A program made the position numbers and the translations under genes. Under the pieces are notes generated by a model. The model worked only from the letters and a program-made list of their open reading frames with translations. It made no database searches and had not been told where the DNA came from. From Acidithiobacillus ferruginosus (GTDB lineage: Bacteria > Pseudomonadota > Gammaproteobacteria > Acidithiobacillales > Acidithiobacillaceae), in the NCBI RefSeq assembly GCF_018854495.1, contig NZ_JABBDR010000206.1:1-36867 (forward strand): a DNA stretch of 36,867 bases, given 5' to 3'. Shown here one piece after another: positions 8,236-17,487 of the stretch (position 1 is its first letter; the number at the start of each line of letters is the position of its first letter).

Positions 8236-8400
8236 TTGGGGCGCGCCGCGGGATGCGCAAGGTGAATCAGTGATGGTCGCCCGTGCATCGGTTCGGCGGT
8301 GGGGATTTGAAGCCGCCCCTATGGGCGTCTACACTGAAAAGATATTCGCCACACCATCTTCCCGGCGGCGCGGGCGTTTCCAGAGGGAGAGTTGACCCTG

Positions 8401-8928
8401 ATGAAAGAAGATCCGCAGGCTAATGGAAAATCGGCCGCAGCCTCCGTCCTTGGTCCCAATGCAGTGTCCATTGTCCTCCTGGTCAATGGCGAAGCCCATG
8501 CCCTGCTGGTCGAACCGCGCACCACCCTTGCCGAAGCCCTGCGCGGGCCCCTGGGCCTCACGGGCACGAAGATCGCCTGTAATCAGGGGGCCTGCTCGGC
8601 CTGCAGCGTCTGGCTCGACGACCTTGTGGTTGCCTCCTGCAGCGTCCTGGCCATCGAGGTGGGGGAACGGCGGATCACCACCATCGAAGGGCTGGCCGCG
8701 GGCGAGGGACTGCATCCCGTCCAGGAGGCCTTCATCGCCCACGACGCCGTGCAGTGCGGCTTTTGCACCCCCGGCATGGTGATGAGTTGCGCCGCCTTGC
8801 TGGCAGAAAACCCCCACCCGGGCGAAGCGGAGATCCAGACCGCCATCAGCGGGCATCTCTGCCGCTGCGGAACCTATCCCCATGTGATCCAGGCCGTTCT
8901 GGCCCTGGCTGAAGCGCAAGGAGACTGA
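8401..8928 (+). CDS. Molybdenum hydroxylase, [2Fe-2S] subunit
   Basis: The small iron-sulfur subunit of a xanthine dehydrogenase-family enzyme, about 175 residues. The N-terminal plant-ferredoxin-type cluster is bound by Cys60, 65, 68 and 80 (CNQGACSAC...C), and the second cluster by the helical-domain cysteines CGFC (119, 122) and CRC (154, 156). The extra N-terminal stretch of about 25 residues is short and has no twin-arginine signal, unlike the exported PaoA type, so the complex is probably cytoplasmic. An ATG at 8401 is taken as the start; a TTG at 8392 is also possible since AGGGAG at 8384-8389 lies between. It passes electrons from the molybdenum site to the FAD subunit. It is the first gene of a three-gene operon, two bases before the large subunit. 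Confidence 0.93.
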   Translation: MKEDPQANGKSAAASVLGPNAVSIVLLVNGEAHALLVEPRTTLAEALRGPLGLTGTKIACNQGACSACSVWLDDLVVASCSVLAIEVGERRITTIEGLAAGEGLHPVQEAFIAHDAVQCGFCTPGMVMSCAALLAENPHPGEAEIQTAISGHLCRCGTYPHVIQAVLALAEAQGD

Positions 8929-8930
8929 GT

Positions 8931-11279
8931 ATGGAGGACGAACTGCCGCGGCGTCGGGAGAAATTCCCCTTCGGCCTCGCTCATCTGGGGCTCGATGAGG
9001 TGGAACGGGAGATCCCTGCCGACGAGCCGCCGCCATTGGCGCCCAACGCCGAACTGACACAGATCGGCAAGGATATCCGCCGCTGGGATGCCCGGAACAA
9101 AGTCACTGGTGCAGCCCTTTATACGGTGGATGTGCATCTGCCGGGAATGCTCCATGCAGCGGTGCTGCGCTCGCCTTTGCCCCATGCCCGCATTCGCTCC
9201 CTGGATCTTTCCCCAGCCGCTGCGCTGCCCGGCGTCCATGCGGTCCTGACCGTAGTGGAGCCTCCGGCCGATGGCGCCTCCATGGTGCTGCGCTATGTCG
9301 GCCAACCCGTCGCCGCCCTGGCGGCAGACACGCCGGCCCTGGCGGAAGCGGCACTGCGCCTGATCCGAGTGGAGTACGAGCCCTTGCCCTTCGTCGTGGA
9401 CCTCGACGGGGCCAGACGGGCGGATGCGCCCATCGTTTACCCGGATTCCGAGTGGCAAAAAAGCCCATCGGCCGGGCTGCCCGCGGCAGCCAGTGATCTC
9501 CCCATCACCGGCAATATCCGGGGGCCAGAGAGCAAAGGCAGCCGCGGCGACATCGGTGCCGGCTTCGCCGCCGCCGAGATCGTGGTAGACGGAACCTATG
9601 ATACCCAGGTCCAGACCCATTGCTGCCTGGAACCCCATGCCATCGTCGCGGCCTGGCACGAGGATGGTCTCGACGTCTGGATGTCCACCCAATTCACCGC
9701 CGGCGTGCGCGCCCAGTTGGCCCGCCATTTCCAATTGCCCCTTTCCCGCGTCCGCGTACGGGCCGAGGCCGTTGGCGGAGGTTTTGGTTCCAAATCCCAG
9801 ATCGGCGTCTACGGGCGCACGGCGGTAGCCCTTTCCCGGCTGGCCAAGGCACCGGTACGCCTGGTCCATCGCCGCGACGAAGAACAGATGGATAGCGGCA
9901 ACCGCTCCTCCAGTGAGCAGCATCTGCGCATCGGAGCCCGACGGGATGGCACCCTGACGGCGATTTCCCTGCATTCCTACGGCAGCGCCGGCATCGCCTT
10001 CGGCGCCGGCGTCGGCAATATGGTCACCGCCCTGTACCGCTGCCCCCATGTGGAATCCCGGCAATACGATGTCTTTACCCATGCCGGCCCCGCTTGCGCC
10101 ATGCGTGGTCCTGGCAACACCCAGGGTGCCTTCGCTCTGGAACAGGGCATCGATGAACTGGCGGAAAAACTCGCCATGGACCCCCTTGCCCTCCGCGATG
10201 TCATCGACCCCAGCCCCGTTCGCCGGGAGGAACGCCGCATGGGCGCCGAAAGCATCGGCTGGACGCGGTGCCAGCCGCCGGGGGCTGATCAGGGGCCAGT
10301 GAAGCGCGGTATGGGCATGGCGCAGTCCCTGTGGTCCGCCAATGTCCAGACCAATGCCGCCTGCGAGCTACGCCTGTGGCGGGATGGCCGGGTCGAAGTG
10401 CTTTCCAGCGTGCAGGACATCGGCACCGGAGTCGGTACGGTCCTGGCCCAGGTGGTGGCCGAGGAACTGGGTCTGCAGCCGGAAGATATCCAGGTGCGCA
10501 TCGGGGATACCGAATTTCCCTCGGGACCACCTTCCTACGGCAGCCGTACCACCGCTTCCATCACTCCCCCTGCCCGCACCGCCGCCTGGCAGATCAAAGA
10601 GGCCCTTTTCCGCTCCGTCGCCTCGGCTTGGCAGGTGGATCCGCAACGATTGACTGTGCAAGACGGCTGGATCCATTTGCGCGATGCGCCGCAGCAGCGC
10701 ATCTCCTGGCAGGAGGCGACCGCCACCCTGCGTACCGATCGCATCAGCGCCGTTGCCGGGCGGAGCGATGACTATGCCGGTTTCCGCAGCCGCTCGGGTG
10801 ATGCGGCCATGGCGCTGAACGACTTGGGTGGAGTCCAGTTCGCCGAAGTGGCCGTCGATACGGAGACGGGCGTCATCCGCGTGGAACGAGTGGTGGCCGT
10901 TCAGGACTGCGGCCGTCCCATCAACCCCTTGCAGATTGAAAGCCAGGTGCAAGGGGGCGTACTCATGGGCGTTTCTTATGCGCTGCTGGAGGAACGGATC
11001 CTGGATATCCACACCGGCTGGATGCTCAATCCCAATCTGGTCGATTACAAATTGACAGGGGCGTGGGACACCCCGCAGATAGAGGTGATACTGCTGGAAA
11101 ATTACCAGGGATTTAGCGCCACCGATGCCTACGGCATTGCCGAACCGGCCAACATCGCCACCGCCGCCGCCATCGCCAACGCCGTCTACAACGCCATCGG
11201 GGTACGCATGCGCTCCTTGCCCATGACGCCCGCAAAGGTACTCCATGCCCTCGGCGCCGTAAGCGGAGGGCCGCACTGA
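8931..11279 (+). CDS. Molybdenum hydroxylase, molybdopterin-binding large subunit
   Basis: The 782-residue catalytic subunit of the xanthine dehydrogenase/aldehyde oxidase family. An N-terminal a/b hammerhead domain (about 50-165) is followed by the two molybdopterin-binding domains. Visible landmarks are GGGFGSKSQ near residue 283, CAMRGPGNTQGAFALEQ near 390 and, near the C-terminus, GIAEPAN with the catalytic glutamate at about 738. The enzyme would hydroxylate an aldehyde or aromatic heterocycle at the Mo centre; the substrate cannot be told from the sequence. The segment after 420 is shorter than usual, between SPVRREERRMGAESIGW and the second molybdopterin domain, but the frame is intact. 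It overlaps the FAD-subunit start by one base (TGATG), which indicates tight coupling. Gene order is Fe-S, Mo, FAD. Confidence 0.93.
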   Translation: MEDELPRRREKFPFGLAHLGLDEVEREIPADEPPPLAPNAELTQIGKDIRRWDARNKVTGAALYTVDVHLPGMLHAAVLRSPLPHARIRSLDLSPAAALPGVHAVLTVVEPPADGASMVLRYVGQPVAALAADTPALAEAALRLIRVEYEPLPFVVDLDGARRADAPIVYPDSEWQKSPSAGLPAAASDLPITGNIRGPESKGSRGDIGAGFAAAEIVVDGTYDTQVQTHCCLEPHAIVAAWHEDGLDVWMSTQFTAGVRAQLARHFQLPLSRVRVRAEAVGGGFGSKSQIGVYGRTAVALSRLAKAPVRLVHRRDEEQMDSGNRSSSEQHLRIGARRDGTLTAISLHSYGSAGIAFGAGVGNMVTALYRCPHVESRQYDVFTHAGPACAMRGPGNTQGAFALEQGIDELAEKLAMDPLALRDVIDPSPVRREERRMGAESIGWTRCQPPGADQGPVKRGMGMAQSLWSANVQTNAACELRLWRDGRVEVLSSVQDIGTGVGTVLAQVVAEELGLQPEDIQVRIGDTEFPSGPPSYGSRTTASITPPARTAAWQIKEALFRSVASAWQVDPQRLTVQDGWIHLRDAPQQRISWQEATATLRTDRISAVAGRSDDYAGFRSRSGDAAMALNDLGGVQFAEVAVDTETGVIRVERVVAVQDCGRPINPLQIESQVQGGVLMGVSYALLEERILDIHTGWMLNPNLVDYKLTGAWDTPQIEVILLENYQGFSATDAYGIAEPANIATAAAIANAVYNAIGVRMRSLPMTPAKVLHALGAVSGGPH

Positions 11280-12331
11280 TGGAAGCCTTCCAATGGCAAC
11301 AGGCCCGGTCGCCGGCGGAAGCCGCAGCCCTCGTCACCCAGACCACGGCCGAGGCGATGCTCACGCTGCACGATACCCCGATCGCACAACAAGCCATTCT
11401 GGTGAAAGCCGGCGGGGTGGACATGCTGGACCTCATGAAGGAAGGCCTGGTCAATCCCCTGCGTCTGGTGGACGTCAGCCGGTTGGCGGAACTGCAGGGC
11501 ATCTCCCGGGGGAGCGACGGCAGCCTGCGCATCGGGGCGCTGACCACCCTGGCCCAGATCGCCGCAGATACCGGTCTCCGCCAGAGCCATGCCGCGTTGG
11601 CACAAGCGGCCGCCATGGCAGCCAGCCCGCAAATCCGCAACCGCGCCACCCTGGGCGGGAATCTGCTGCAACGGCCGCGCTGCTGGTACTTGCGCTCCGC
11701 CGCCCATCACTGCCTGCGCAAGGGCGGCGGACACTGCTTCGCCTTTGCGGGCGACAATCGCTACCATGCCGTTTTTGCCAACCACGGCTGCGCCATCGTC
11801 CATCCCTCTACCCCGGCCACCGCGCTCCTGGCCTTTCATGCGCAGGTGGAACTCCTCCACCCGCAAGGCCAGCGGCGGCAGGTTCCACTGGAGGATTTTT
11901 TCGTTTTGCCCGAAGCGGATATGCACCGGGAAAACATTCTTGCGGCCGGGGAGATCCTGACGGCGGTATGGCTGCCGCCCCAGATACAGACCAATCGCTC
12001 CATTTATTTCCAAGTTGCTGAACGGGAAGCCTTCGATTGGCCCCTGGCGGCCGTGGCAGTGGTCATGGATCTCGACGCGGCCGGCCTTTGCCAGGAGGCG
12101 AGTATCGTGCTCGGCGCGGCGGCGCCGGCGCCCTGGCGGGCGCGACAGGCCGAAGCCCTGCTGAGGGGGGCGGCCATCCACGGGGAAACGGCGGAGGCGG
12201 CGGGAGAAGCGGCGCTGGCGGGAGCAACGCCCTTGGCGCAGAATGCCTACAAACTACCCTTGCTGGCAGCCTTGGTGCGCCGCGCCGTACTGGCTGCCGC
12301 CGCCTTGCCGCAGGATCCGCGGGCGCCATGA
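11279..12331 (+). CDS. Molybdenum hydroxylase, FAD-binding subunit with extra Fe-S-type insertion
   Basis: The 350-residue FAD subunit (CO dehydrogenase medium-chain family) with the flavin loop ATLGGNL at 123-129. Just after it is an insertion, CWYLRSAAHHCLRKGG followed by GHC, with Cys135, 145 and 153 and a further Cys at 171. A Cys-rich insertion here is the mark of PaoB/YagS and HcrB, where it holds an additional [4Fe-4S] cluster. That a cluster is present here is inferred from the pattern. The C-terminal CO dehydrogenase flavoprotein domain is present (about 225-345). The protein would accept electrons from the Fe-S subunit and pass them to an outside acceptor. It is the last gene of the operon; a convergent MocA-type gene follows. 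Confidence 0.92.
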   Translation: MEAFQWQQARSPAEAAALVTQTTAEAMLTLHDTPIAQQAILVKAGGVDMLDLMKEGLVNPLRLVDVSRLAELQGISRGSDGSLRIGALTTLAQIAADTGLRQSHAALAQAAAMAASPQIRNRATLGGNLLQRPRCWYLRSAAHHCLRKGGGHCFAFAGDNRYHAVFANHGCAIVHPSTPATALLAFHAQVELLHPQGQRRQVPLEDFFVLPEADMHRENILAAGEILTAVWLPPQIQTNRSIYFQVAEREAFDWPLAAVAVVMDLDAAGLCQEASIVLGAAAPAPWRARQAEALLRGAAIHGETAEAAGEAALAGATPLAQNAYKLPLLAALVRRAVLAAAALPQDPRAP

Positions 12332-12426
12332 TTCTGAAATCGACGCGATGTGGCGGCCGTAGCCTCGAAAAGAGCGATCCCTCAATGGGCAAATCCACTT
12401 TATCATAGAGCCGGTTCCGCTGTGCC

Positions 12427-13026
12427 TCAGCCCATGCCCGCAGATTCGCAGAAGGCCAGGTCTTCCGGGGTATCGATATCCCCATGTACGCCGGGGTCCG
12501 CGCACGGGTATAGGCGCAACTCGTCGAGATGCCGCGCCACGATGCTCCGCGCCCCCTCATCTCCCTTCAGTCCGCATAGGGCAATTCCAAAGGACCGGGA
12601 AAAACCGACGGGATGCCCTCGCCGGCCCGCATAGAGGGGCGCAGCCAAGACCGCACCGTTCCGCAGCAACTCTGCCACGCCTTGGATGGTACCCTTCTGA
12701 ATAAAGGGCATATCCGCCAGCGCGATGATCCACGCGTCCGCGTCCGCGCTCGCCCGCACCCCGCAGGCAATGCTGCGCCCCATGCCCTGCGACGATTCCG
12801 GACAGGGCAGCACGGGGACGTCATGGTCCGCGAAGAGGCGGGCCAATGCCTTGTCCCGAGGACGGATAACCGCAATCACCCGATCCACGCTCCCCATCAG
12901 CGCACGGGCGGAGGCGAGGGCCATGGGCGTCCCGCCGGCAAGGGGTTGAAGCAGTTTGGGGGAGCCGAAGCGACGGCTAGCGCCCGCTGCCAGAAGGATA
13001 CCTGCGACCACGTACCGGCCAGGCAT
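12427..13026 (-). CDS. mocA: MocA-like molybdopterin cytidylyltransferase
   Basis: A 199-residue nucleotidyltransferase of the MobA/MocA fold. Motifs are LAAGASRRFGSPKL (12-25, nucleotide binding), SSQGMGRSIACGV, the metal-binding ALADMP, YAGRRGHPVGF, and GDEGARS with the terminal DIDTPEDL. The QGMG.S..CGV and GRRGHPV signatures favour MocA (which makes the cytosine dinucleotide form of the molybdenum cofactor) over MobA. This form is what bacterial xanthine dehydrogenase-family enzymes use, so it fits the convergent hydroxylase operon well. GGAGAG nine bases upstream supports the ATG at 13026. It faces the hydroxylase operon tail to tail and is not co-transcribed with it. Confidence 0.88.
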   Translation of the reverse strand: MPGRYVVAGILLAAGASRRFGSPKLLQPLAGGTPMALASARALMGSVDRVIAVIRPRDKALARLFADHDVPVLPCPESSQGMGRSIACGVRASADADAWIIALADMPFIQKGTIQGVAELLRNGAVLAAPLYAGRRGHPVGFSRSFGIALCGLKGDEGARSIVARHLDELRLYPCADPGVHGDIDTPEDLAFCESAGMG

Positions 13027-13130
13027 GAATTTATTCTCTCCGATCTGCTGGGCTCTGCGCTGGCACCCAAGGCATGGTATGGATGCCGGCGCTCCTGGAA
13101 AATTTGGATGGTCTTACCGCGGCCTCTTTT

Positions 13131-13448
13131 TCACCCTGAAATTATAGGATAAAGACGTGCCGCCACAGCCACCAAGGGGCGGGGCCGGGCTCTCAGATAC
13201 TTGGCCAAGACACTCAAGTCGCGTTCCCAGATGGCCGACAGGCCGTAAAAAATGGCGATGAACACGACACTTTGGACAAGGATGCCGGGAGCCAGGAAAT
13301 CCTCACTAAACCCGCCGGCGAGCTGGATGGAAACATCGTCCAACGTGGTCCCATCTTCCGACCTCTGCTTGAGCACGCCGGCGAACCCGTCTTCACTACT
13401 CGACCCCGATGGATGAAAGCTACGGTTTGGCAAAGCGCCGATGAACAT
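13131..13448 (-). pseudogene. Fragment of an ABC-2 type permease
   Basis: A 105-residue open frame. Residues 45-91 (about nt 13176-13316) read GGFSEDFLAPGILVQS, then VVFIAIFYGLSAIWERDLSVL, the well-conserved central part of DrrB-type ABC-2 permeases (drug or polysaccharide export). The flanking residues do not match the family, the N-terminal helix is missing, and the frame stops after about 15 unrelated residues. A whole permease has about 250 residues, and no ATPase partner is nearby. The fragment is best read as a relic. The 130 bases between it and the acylase start hold a short open frame from 13441 on the + strand that I cannot identify. Confidence 0.65.
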
Positions 13449-13597
13449 CAGGTTGGCCTACAATGAAATCTGCATGGAGAGTGTGGTGCAGCGATGCGCG
13501 CCGGCGCTGGAAAATATCGCCTATGGCGTCTCCGGGCCGGTATGGAACTCCCTTTGAAGCGATCACGCTCTTACCCATGAATACCAAGGATCATGAA

Positions 13598-15877
13598 ATG
13601 GCCGATAGCAGACCCAAACAGGATGGAAGCGGCACCCGCAGTCCCGCACCCCTCCTCCTGCGGATCATCGGTCAGCTACCAGGATTCGCTGCCCTCTTTC
13701 CACCGCCGGTGCCTCTGGAGACACGACTGGCGACCTTTCCCCGCAAGGGCCTCCCCTGCGAAGCCCCGGTGCGGATCCGCTGGAATCCCTATCAGGTGCC
13801 CTATATCCAGGCCCAAAGCGACCACGATCTGGCCTTTGTACTGGGGCTTGTCCACGCCCACCTGCGCGAGGGCCAGCTCGCCCTGCTCAAGTACGCGGCC
13901 CAAGGACGCCTGGCGGAGATCTTCGGCCCGCCGGCGACGCGGATCGACGAACTGCTGCGGATCCTCGACTTCGGTCGTGCGGTGGATGCGATCATGGAGC
14001 AGATGCCGGCGGACACCCATGCCTGGCTCGGTGCCTTCGTTGCGGGACTAAACCATTACCAGGAAAAGGCCGGGCCTCCTCCGCCGGAATTCGCCCTATT
14101 GGGGCTGCGGCGTGAATCCTGGACGGTGGCAGATGTGCTCACCATCAGTCGGCTCATGGGGGCCGATGTCAATTGGCTCGTCTATTTCAGCCTCCTGCGC
14201 GAGGAAGGGCGACCGGACTGGCCGCGTATATGGGCGCGGGCGCGGGAGACGGGCGTGGATTCCGCGACTAGTTTTCGCGCCTCGGGCGACGAACGCGTGC
14301 TCTCCAGTATTTTCTCGGGCCTCGGTCGTTCCGGGAGCAATTCCGTGGTCTTGTCTCCGGAGAAAAGCACCAGCGGTGGGGCACTCATCGCCAGTGACCC
14401 GCATCTGGGTATCTCCCTGCCCAACGCCTGGCTTTTGCTGGGGGCGCAATCCCCTTCCTATCACGTGGTGGGGCTCATGCCCGTCGGAGTCCCGGTCTTC
14501 GCCCTGGGGCGCACCCCCTATATCGCCTGGGGCGGAACCAACCTGCGCGCCCTGGCGAGCGATCTCTTCGACGTCGGCGGGATCGATCCCGCCAGCATTC
14601 GCAGCGAACCTTTCCTTATCCGTCGCCGTTTTTGCTTGCCCGCCCGACGCATACGCCGTTACACCCCCTTCGGACCCATCCTCAGCGATGCGCGGTTGCT
14701 GCCCGGAGGCAGCGGGAAGGATCTGGCTCTCTCCTGGATAGGACATCATCCCAGCGATGAGGTCACCGCCCTTTTGGCGGCAGCCCGCGCCCGCCATTGC
14801 GGGGAATTCCGCGCGAGCTTCACCGAATTCGGCGTACCTGGGCAAAATCTGCTCTGTGCCGATAGCCAGGGGAATATCCTCCAGATTCTCGCTTCGGCCA
14901 TCCCGGCGCGGGGGGAGACGAGCTATCCCGATCTGCTGCGCGATCCCGCGGACCCGCACACCCACTGGACGGGAATCATCCGGACGCCCCAGCTCCCCTA
15001 TGCCCTCAACCCAAGCGAGGGCTATCTGGCCTCGGCCAACAATCGACCAGTGGAAAGCGACATCCTGATCGGGCTGTTTTTCACCGACAGCGACCGGATC
15101 ACCCGCTTGCGGAATATCCTCAGTGGGCAAGAGAAATTCTCCCGGCAAGACCTGGCGCGACTACAGACGGACACACGCTCGCCCGCAGCGCAGCGTCTGG
15201 CAAGGGAGCTCGCCCGCCTCATCCGGAAAGCAGGACAGACGGAGTGGATCGCCGGACGCCTCGACACCTGGGACGGTGACTACCGGCCTAATTCCGCTGC
15301 CGCGGCCACCTTCGAGATCCTGCTGTACTATCTCGTCCCCGCCCTATACACCGACGGACGGCGGCAGGCAACCGCCTTGCTCAGTCAGTGGGGCTTCCTC
15401 ACGAAATACCTGATCCCTGATCTGGAGTCGTTGCCGCCAATGCTGCGGACAAGGCTTTTCCGTCATGTGTTGCGTAAAACGGCAAGACGGGCGGGGCGTT
15501 ATGCAATCTGGGGTGATATGCACCGCCTGGGTGCTGCCCATTGGCTGGGGAGGCTTCCTGTCCTGGGCAAGGCTTTCCTAGTCACCCGATTCCCCGTAGG
15601 CGGTTCCCGGGAAACCCCCATGAAAACCGCTCACGGCCTGGTTGCCGCCCCCCATGATGCCGTTTATGGCTCCCAGGCACGGCATATCTCGGACCTGTCC
15701 GACCCCAACGAAAACTACTTCGTCCTTTTCGGAGGCCAGGACGGCTGGCTCGGCAGCGCCAATTTCGCGGATCAGATCGGCCTTTGGCGCCAGGGGAATT
15801 ATATCCGCATGCCCCTTCGTGCGGAAAGCATCGCGGCGGAGTTCCCCCTGCCCATGGACTTGGAGCCTGCCCCATGA
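13598..15877 (+). CDS. Penicillin acylase-family Ntn hydrolase
   Basis: A protein of about 759 residues of the penicillin amidase/acyl-homoserine lactone acylase family. The precursor would cleave itself before Ser247 in GRSG/SNSVVL, giving an alpha chain and a beta chain whose new N-terminal Ser is the nucleophile. The beta chain has the GGALIASDPHLGISLP segment and SANNRPVES, whose Asn residues match the oxyanion-hole region. It cleaves amide bonds between an acyl group and an amine or amino acid; the substrate is unknown. The start at 13598 has AAGGA seven bases upstream; a longer frame upstream has no such support. No signal peptide is evident, which is odd because most members are periplasmic. 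The stop overlaps the start of the GH3 gene (ATGA), so the two are co-translated. Confidence 0.9.
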   Translation: MADSRPKQDGSGTRSPAPLLLRIIGQLPGFAALFPPPVPLETRLATFPRKGLPCEAPVRIRWNPYQVPYIQAQSDHDLAFVLGLVHAHLREGQLALLKYAAQGRLAEIFGPPATRIDELLRILDFGRAVDAIMEQMPADTHAWLGAFVAGLNHYQEKAGPPPPEFALLGLRRESWTVADVLTISRLMGADVNWLVYFSLLREEGRPDWPRIWARARETGVDSATSFRASGDERVLSSIFSGLGRSGSNSVVLSPEKSTSGGALIASDPHLGISLPNAWLLLGAQSPSYHVVGLMPVGVPVFALGRTPYIAWGGTNLRALASDLFDVGGIDPASIRSEPFLIRRRFCLPARRIRRYTPFGPILSDARLLPGGSGKDLALSWIGHHPSDEVTALLAAARARHCGEFRASFTEFGVPGQNLLCADSQGNILQILASAIPARGETSYPDLLRDPADPHTHWTGIIRTPQLPYALNPSEGYLASANNRPVESDILIGLFFTDSDRITRLRNILSGQEKFSRQDLARLQTDTRSPAAQRLARELARLIRKAGQTEWIAGRLDTWDGDYRPNSAAAATFEILLYYLVPALYTDGRRQATALLSQWGFLTKYLIPDLESLPPMLRTRLFRHVLRKTARRAGRYAIWGDMHRLGAAHWLGRLPVLGKAFLVTRFPVGGSRETPMKTAHGLVAAPHDAVYGSQARHISDLSDPNENYFVLFGGQDGWLGSANFADQIGLWRQGNYIRMPLRAESIAAEFPLPMDLEPAP

Positions 15878-17418
15878 GGCCCGTGAATGGAACGCCCCTC
15901 CTCCGCCTCTACGCGGAAAGGCGCCGGCACTACCTGGAGCGGATCGATCCGGCCGCCGCCCAAGCACGGGAGCTCCAGCACCTCATCGCTCAGGCACGAC
16001 TGACCCGTTTCGGCCGCGACCACCACTTTGAAAAAATCAATAACGTCACTGACTACCAAAGGCGCGTGCCCCTGCGCCGCTATGAAGATTTCCTGGCGGA
16101 GTACTGGCGCCTACCCTTTCCGCTGCTGGCGGACGTCACCTGGCCCGGCCGCATCCCCTTTTTTGCTCTCAGTTCCGGAACAACGACGGGGGCAACCAAG
16201 ACCATCCCCGTCAGCCGTGCGATGGTGCGCGCCAACCGTCGCGCCGCCCTGGATATTCTCGTCTGGCATCTGGCCAGCCGCCCCCATGGACAGCCCCTGG
16301 CGGGCAAGACCCTCATCCTGGGCGGCAGCACCGCCCTCACCCGTCTGGCGAAGGGCGTCCATAGCGGCGACCTGAGTGGCATTGCGGCCAAGACCATTCC
16401 TTTTTGGGCCAGGCCCTATACCCTGCCGGGAACCCAACTCGCCCTCCTCGCCGATTGGGATGAAAAGCTCGAACGCATCGCGGAAACCGCGATCCACGAG
16501 CCCATCCGGGTACTGAGCGGCACGCCCAGTTGGCTCCTTCTGCTCTTCGAGCGGGTATTGGCCCTACGGCGGGGCAAGGGGGCGGCCTTCCCCGAACTGG
16601 AACTGCTCATTCACGGCGGGGTCGCCTTCGCCCCCTATGCGGACCGTTTCGCGGATTATCTCCGCGCCACGGGCGCCACGACGCGGGAGGTCTATGCGGC
16701 CAGCGAAGGATTTATCGCCGTCGCCGACCGCGGTCCTGGGGAGGGTTTGCGGCTGCTAACAGACAACGGGATATTCTTCGAGTTCGTTCCCGTAGAAGAG
16801 TTGAATGCACCGCGCCCTACCCGTCATTGGCTTGGCAATCTCGAAACCGGGATCCCTTATGCCGTCATCCTGAGCAACAACGCCGGTCTATGGTCCGACG
16901 TGATCGGCGACACGGTGCGCTTCGTCGATCGCCACCCGCCCCGTCTCCTGGTCACCGGGCGCCTCTCCTACATGATGTCCGCCTTTGGCGAACATCTGAT
17001 CGGCGAGGAGATCGAGGGGGCGGTCGCTGAAGCGGCGCAAAATCTGAAAATACAGGTCACCGATTTCAGCATGGGGGCGGAATTCCCTTCGGGTTCAAGC
17101 ACCAGGGGCCGCCATATCTATATCATCGAATCCGGCGTGCCTTCCGCAGCACCGGACGCACGGCAGGCTCTGGCCGGACGCTTCTCGGCCCATATTGACC
17201 TAGCCCTCAAGGAACGGAATGCCGACTACCGGGAACATCGACGAAACGATATACAACTGGATGTCCCACGGGTCATCCTCGTCGACCCTGGGACCTTTAC
17301 GAATTGGCTGCGCACCCGTGGCAGACTGGGCGGTCAGAACAAGGTGCCGCGGGTGATCAATGACCAGGCGCTTCTTGCGGATTTGAAACGCCATGCGTTG
17401 GCAGTCCAGAAGGAGTGA
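15874..17418 (+). CDS. GH3-family acyl-adenylate amide synthetase
   Basis: A protein of about 514 residues of the GH3 family, named after plant auxin-conjugating enzymes. The ATP-binding motif SSGTTTG is at 100-106, after the PFFAL lead-in; further landmarks are YAASEGFIAV, LETGIPYAVILSNNAGLW, and GDTVRFV...TGR near 345-370, and a C-terminal domain with DVPRVILVDPGTF. The family activates a carboxylic acid with ATP and joins it to an amine or amino acid. Bacterial members have few known substrates. The start at 15874 overlaps the acylase stop by four bases (ATGA); a longer frame running upstream inside the acylase gene is unlikely. Pairing an amide-forming with an amide-cleaving enzyme suggests both act on the same type of conjugate. 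Confidence 0.9.
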   Translation: MRPVNGTPLLRLYAERRRHYLERIDPAAAQARELQHLIAQARLTRFGRDHHFEKINNVTDYQRRVPLRRYEDFLAEYWRLPFPLLADVTWPGRIPFFALSSGTTTGATKTIPVSRAMVRANRRAALDILVWHLASRPHGQPLAGKTLILGGSTALTRLAKGVHSGDLSGIAAKTIPFWARPYTLPGTQLALLADWDEKLERIAETAIHEPIRVLSGTPSWLLLLFERVLALRRGKGAAFPELELLIHGGVAFAPYADRFADYLRATGATTREVYAASEGFIAVADRGPGEGLRLLTDNGIFFEFVPVEELNAPRPTRHWLGNLETGIPYAVILSNNAGLWSDVIGDTVRFVDRHPPRLLVTGRLSYMMSAFGEHLIGEEIEGAVAEAAQNLKIQVTDFSMGAEFPSGSSTRGRHIYIIESGVPSAAPDARQALAGRFSAHIDLALKERNADYREHRRNDIQLDVPRVILVDPGTFTNWLRTRGRLGGQNKVPRVINDQALLADLKRHALAVQKE

Positions 17419-17487
17419 TTTTGGGGGTATTCGTAACTTCCTGTGAATAGCTGGCCGTTAAGCTGGTAAGTTTCTGAACCACTCCGG

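Noticed and set aside
13463..13597. N-terminal extension of the acylase frame
   Set aside because: The residues do not look like a signal peptide and there is no ribosome binding site; the start at 13598 has a good one.
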